Assembly (NCBI GenBank): GCA_950022655.1
Contig: OX465584.1
Span: forward strand, 62,622,841-62,686,840
DNA: 64,000 nt
Reading direction: 5' to 3'
DNA from: Alentia gelatinosa
Lineage: Eukaryota > Annelida > Polychaeta > Phyllodocida > Polynoidae
The notes under the pieces were generated by a model. It saw nothing but the letters and a program-made list of their open reading frames with translations. It had not been told where the DNA came from and made no database searches. The position numbers and the translations under genes are program-made. Positions 61,926 through 64,000 of the stretch are shown here, piece by piece (the first letter of the stretch is position 1; every line of letters starts with the position of its first letter).

Positions 61926-62745
61926 ACTGGTCCTGTATCCCGGTGAGGAGGTGAGGAGTAGGTGGAGGGGTACAGAGACTGAAGTCTGTATCATGGTGAG
62001 GAGGGGTGAGGTAGGTGGAGGGGTACAGGGACTGAATCCTGTATCACGGTGAGGAGGGGTGGAGTAGGTGGTGGGGTACAGGGACTGAATCCTGTATCAC
62101 GGTGAGGAGGGGTGGAGTAGGTGGAGGGGTACAGGGGCTGAAGCCTGTATCACGGTGAGGAGGGGTGGGGTAGGTGGAGGGGTACAGGGACTGAAGCCTG
62201 TATTACAGTGAGGAGGGTGGGGTAGGTGGTGGGGTACAGGGACTGAAGCCTGTATTACAGTGAGGAGGGGAGGAGTAGGTGGAGGGGTACAGGGACTGAA
62301 GTCTGTATCGCGGTGAGGAGGGGTGGGGTAGGTGGAGGGGTACAGAGACTGAAGTCTGTATCACGGTGAGGAGGGGAGGAGTAGGTGGAGGGGTACAGAG
62401 ACTGAAGTCTGTATCACGGGGAGGAGGGGTGGGGTAGGTGGAGGGGTACAGGGACTGAAGTCTGTATCGCGGTGAGGAGGGGTGGGGTAGGTGGAGGGAT
62501 ACAGGGACTGAAGCCTGTATCATGGTGAGGAGGGGTGGAGTAGGTGGAGGGGTACAGGGGCTGAAGCCTGTATCACGGTGAGGAGGGGTGGGGTAGGTGG
62601 AGGGGTACAGGGACTGAAGCCTGTATTACAGTGAGGAGGGGAGGGGTACGTGGAGGGGTACAGGGACTGAATCCTGTATCAGGGTGAGGAGGGGTAGAGT
62701 AGGTGGAGGGGTTCATAGACTGAAGCCTGTACCACTTGAGGGGTG
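61926..62745. repeat. ~54-bp minisatellite, ~15 copies
   Basis: Unit GGTGAGGAGGGGTGGGGTAG GTGGAGGGGTACAGGGACTG AAGCCTGTATCAC. The reverse complement aligns with the 53-bp and 41-bp minisatellite units (GTGATACAGG CTTCAGTCCCTGTA CCTACCCC). Confidence 0.95.
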
Positions 62746-63001
62746 TGTTTTATTGCTTAGATATTCCAGGTAATATTGATTTCATAGCGGACATGGGAGC
62801 TGCTATTGCTGAGTTTTGCCTTATAATAACTCCGGCGTCAACTAAAGACTTCGAGACAGTAGACACTCACTACGGGCCCACTAACTACGTTTTCTCTCAG
62901 TATCGTTAGTAGGTGACTACATGAATGTAGCGCCTACATACAGGTGTCATACTGGTGACTAAGTACCGGAACACGGGGGCGCGCATGTCATGTACACTCA
63001 C

Positions 63002-63080
63002 CTGAATCTTATCGGAATGACGTGTTGTTTTATCCGAATCGTGACAGTGTAACCACCTCCGAGACCCAGCGAAATCCGCA
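63002..63080 (-). other. Candidate non-coding first exon of the minus-strand gene
   Basis: On the minus strand, unique sequence ending GATAAGATTCAG|GTGAGTGTAC has a near-perfect donor (last exon base 63,002). It could supply the 5' UTR that splices to 22,852 across about 40 kb. It is one of several possible donors, and RNA evidence is missing. Confidence 0.25.
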
Positions 63081-63812
63081 TATTCCCATCTGGCGTTACA
63101 CTCTCACAGCACAGATCCTGTGGCTTTACACTCTCACAGCACAGATCCTGTGGCTTTACACTCTCACAGCACAGATCCTTTGGCGTTACACTCTCACGGC
63201 ACAGATCCTGTGGTGTCACACACTCACAGCACAGATCATGTTGAGTTACTCTCACAACACAGATCCTGTGGCGTTACACTCTCACAGCAGAGCTCCTGTG
63301 GCATCACTCTCACAGCACAGATCCTGTGGCGTTACACTCTCACAGCGCAGATCCTGTGGTGTTACACTCTCACAACACAGATCCTGTGGCGTTACACTCT
63401 CACAGCACAGATCCTGTGGTGTTACACTCTCACAACACAGATCCTGTGGCGTTACACTCTCACAGCACAAATCCTTGGAGTCACACTCTCACAACACAGA
63501 TCCTGTGGCGTTACACTCTCACAGCAGAGCTCCTGTGGCGTCACACTCTCACAGCACAGATGCTGTGGTGTTACACTCTCACAGCACATATTCTGTGGCG
63601 TAACACTCTCACACCACAGATCCTGTGGAGGTACACTCTCACAACACAGATTATGTGGCGTTACACTCTCACAGCACAGATCCTGTGGAGGTACACTCTC
63701 ACAACACAGATCCTGTTCAGTTACACTCACAGCACAGATCCTGTGGCTTTATACTCTCACAGCACAGATCCTGTGGAGCTACACTCTCACAGCACAGATC
63801 CTGAAACTCAGG
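63080..63812. repeat. 30-bp tandem array, ~24 copies
   Basis: Unit CACAGATCCTGTGGCGTTAC ACTCTCACAG. The length is divisible by three, so several stop-free frames with 10-residue repeats appear on both strands (for example CCESVTPQDL on minus). No evidence of translation. Confidence 0.95.
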
Positions 63813-63829
63813 GCGTCAGAACGGAACGT

Positions 63830-63928
63830 CCGGCATCATGACGTAATCATTCTACGCACGTCATGAAGCAGCGTCGCTAACTACTTTCCCTTCCGGTGGC
63901 GCCGCAACAATTATGGATGACGGACGAT
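63830..63928 (+). promoter_or_regulatory. Candidate promoter and first exon (MDDGR) of a plus-strand gene
   Basis: CpG-rich, with CATGACGTAATCAT (ATF/CRE-like, 63,837-63,850), CACGTCATGA (63,857-63,866) and CCTTCCGGTGGCGCC (ETS-like). ATGGATGACGGACGAT then meets a strong donor GTAAGTAGG (GT at 63,929-63,930), giving MDDGR plus one base. The rest would lie right of the window. On the minus strand the same island could drive the candidate exon at 63,002. Confidence 0.35.
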
Positions 63929-64000
63929 GTAAGTAGGATGATAATCCGAGTCTCATCCAGACCCCGTAAAACCCGGCTCGTGCTGGCATCTCGCCGCAAC

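Noticed and set aside
63022..63866. Repeat proteins of 248, 193 and 171 aa
   Set aside because: Translation of a 30-bp tandem array; all frames are open and no non-repeat domain is attached.

Overview
This is a eukaryotic, metazoan genomic window. It has spliced GT-AG genes with small exons in kilobase introns, a dense load of SINEs, MITEs, foldback elements and decayed non-LTR retrotransposons, and many mini- and microsatellites. I see no operons, bacterial ribosome binding sites or CRISPR arrays. The SINE and MITE flavour and the DENND2 sequence suggest a marine invertebrate, but I cannot name the phylum from sequence alone.

The only well supported protein gene is a DENND2-type DENN-domain gene on the minus strand. 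Ten coding exons lie between 22,779 and 1,382. Joined, they give 2,988 nt (996 codons) open across all nine junctions. A 638-residue, proline/lysine-rich, presumably disordered N-terminal region comes first. A linker with a basic segment follows, then the uDENN module and the start of the cDENN core. The rest of the core and the stop codon lie beyond position 1. The 5' UTR carries a short uORF that ends 7 nt before the preferred start codon. Two introns begin with tandem arrays of their own splice-donor sequence.

Upstream of the gene (23-64 kb) I found no other convincing protein gene. There are candidate promoters or first exons near 33.9, 41.7, 54.1 and 63.8-63.9 kb. The rest is repeats: a nested SINE/LINE/MITE stack (26-27 kb), a 41-bp minisatellite (30.8-32.7 kb), a large palindrome (33.0-33.7 kb), a GGGCA array (40.2-41.5 kb), a transposon-like element carrying telomere-like repeats (42.7-43.3 kb), a 53-bp minisatellite (54.9-55.9 kb), a 31/62-bp satellite with higher-order structure (57.8-59.4 kb), a ~54-bp minisatellite (61.9-62.7 kb) and a 30-bp array (63.1-63.8 kb).

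The most interesting unexplained pattern is a family of about 20 bipartite foldback elements spread over the whole window. They share a terminal box (TTATCYYACCCC or its complement), an internal box (CCATAGGCTTAACATT) and a long hairpin whose stem sequence differs between subfamilies while the loop often keeps a GGCGAAGC-like core. Other notable items are a hammerhead-ribozyme-like motif of Penelope type at 1.07-1.13 kb, a 6-bp-TSD MITE family with a recoverable empty site, and two TTAA-flanked MITEs each carrying three copies of an 18-20-bp palindrome.
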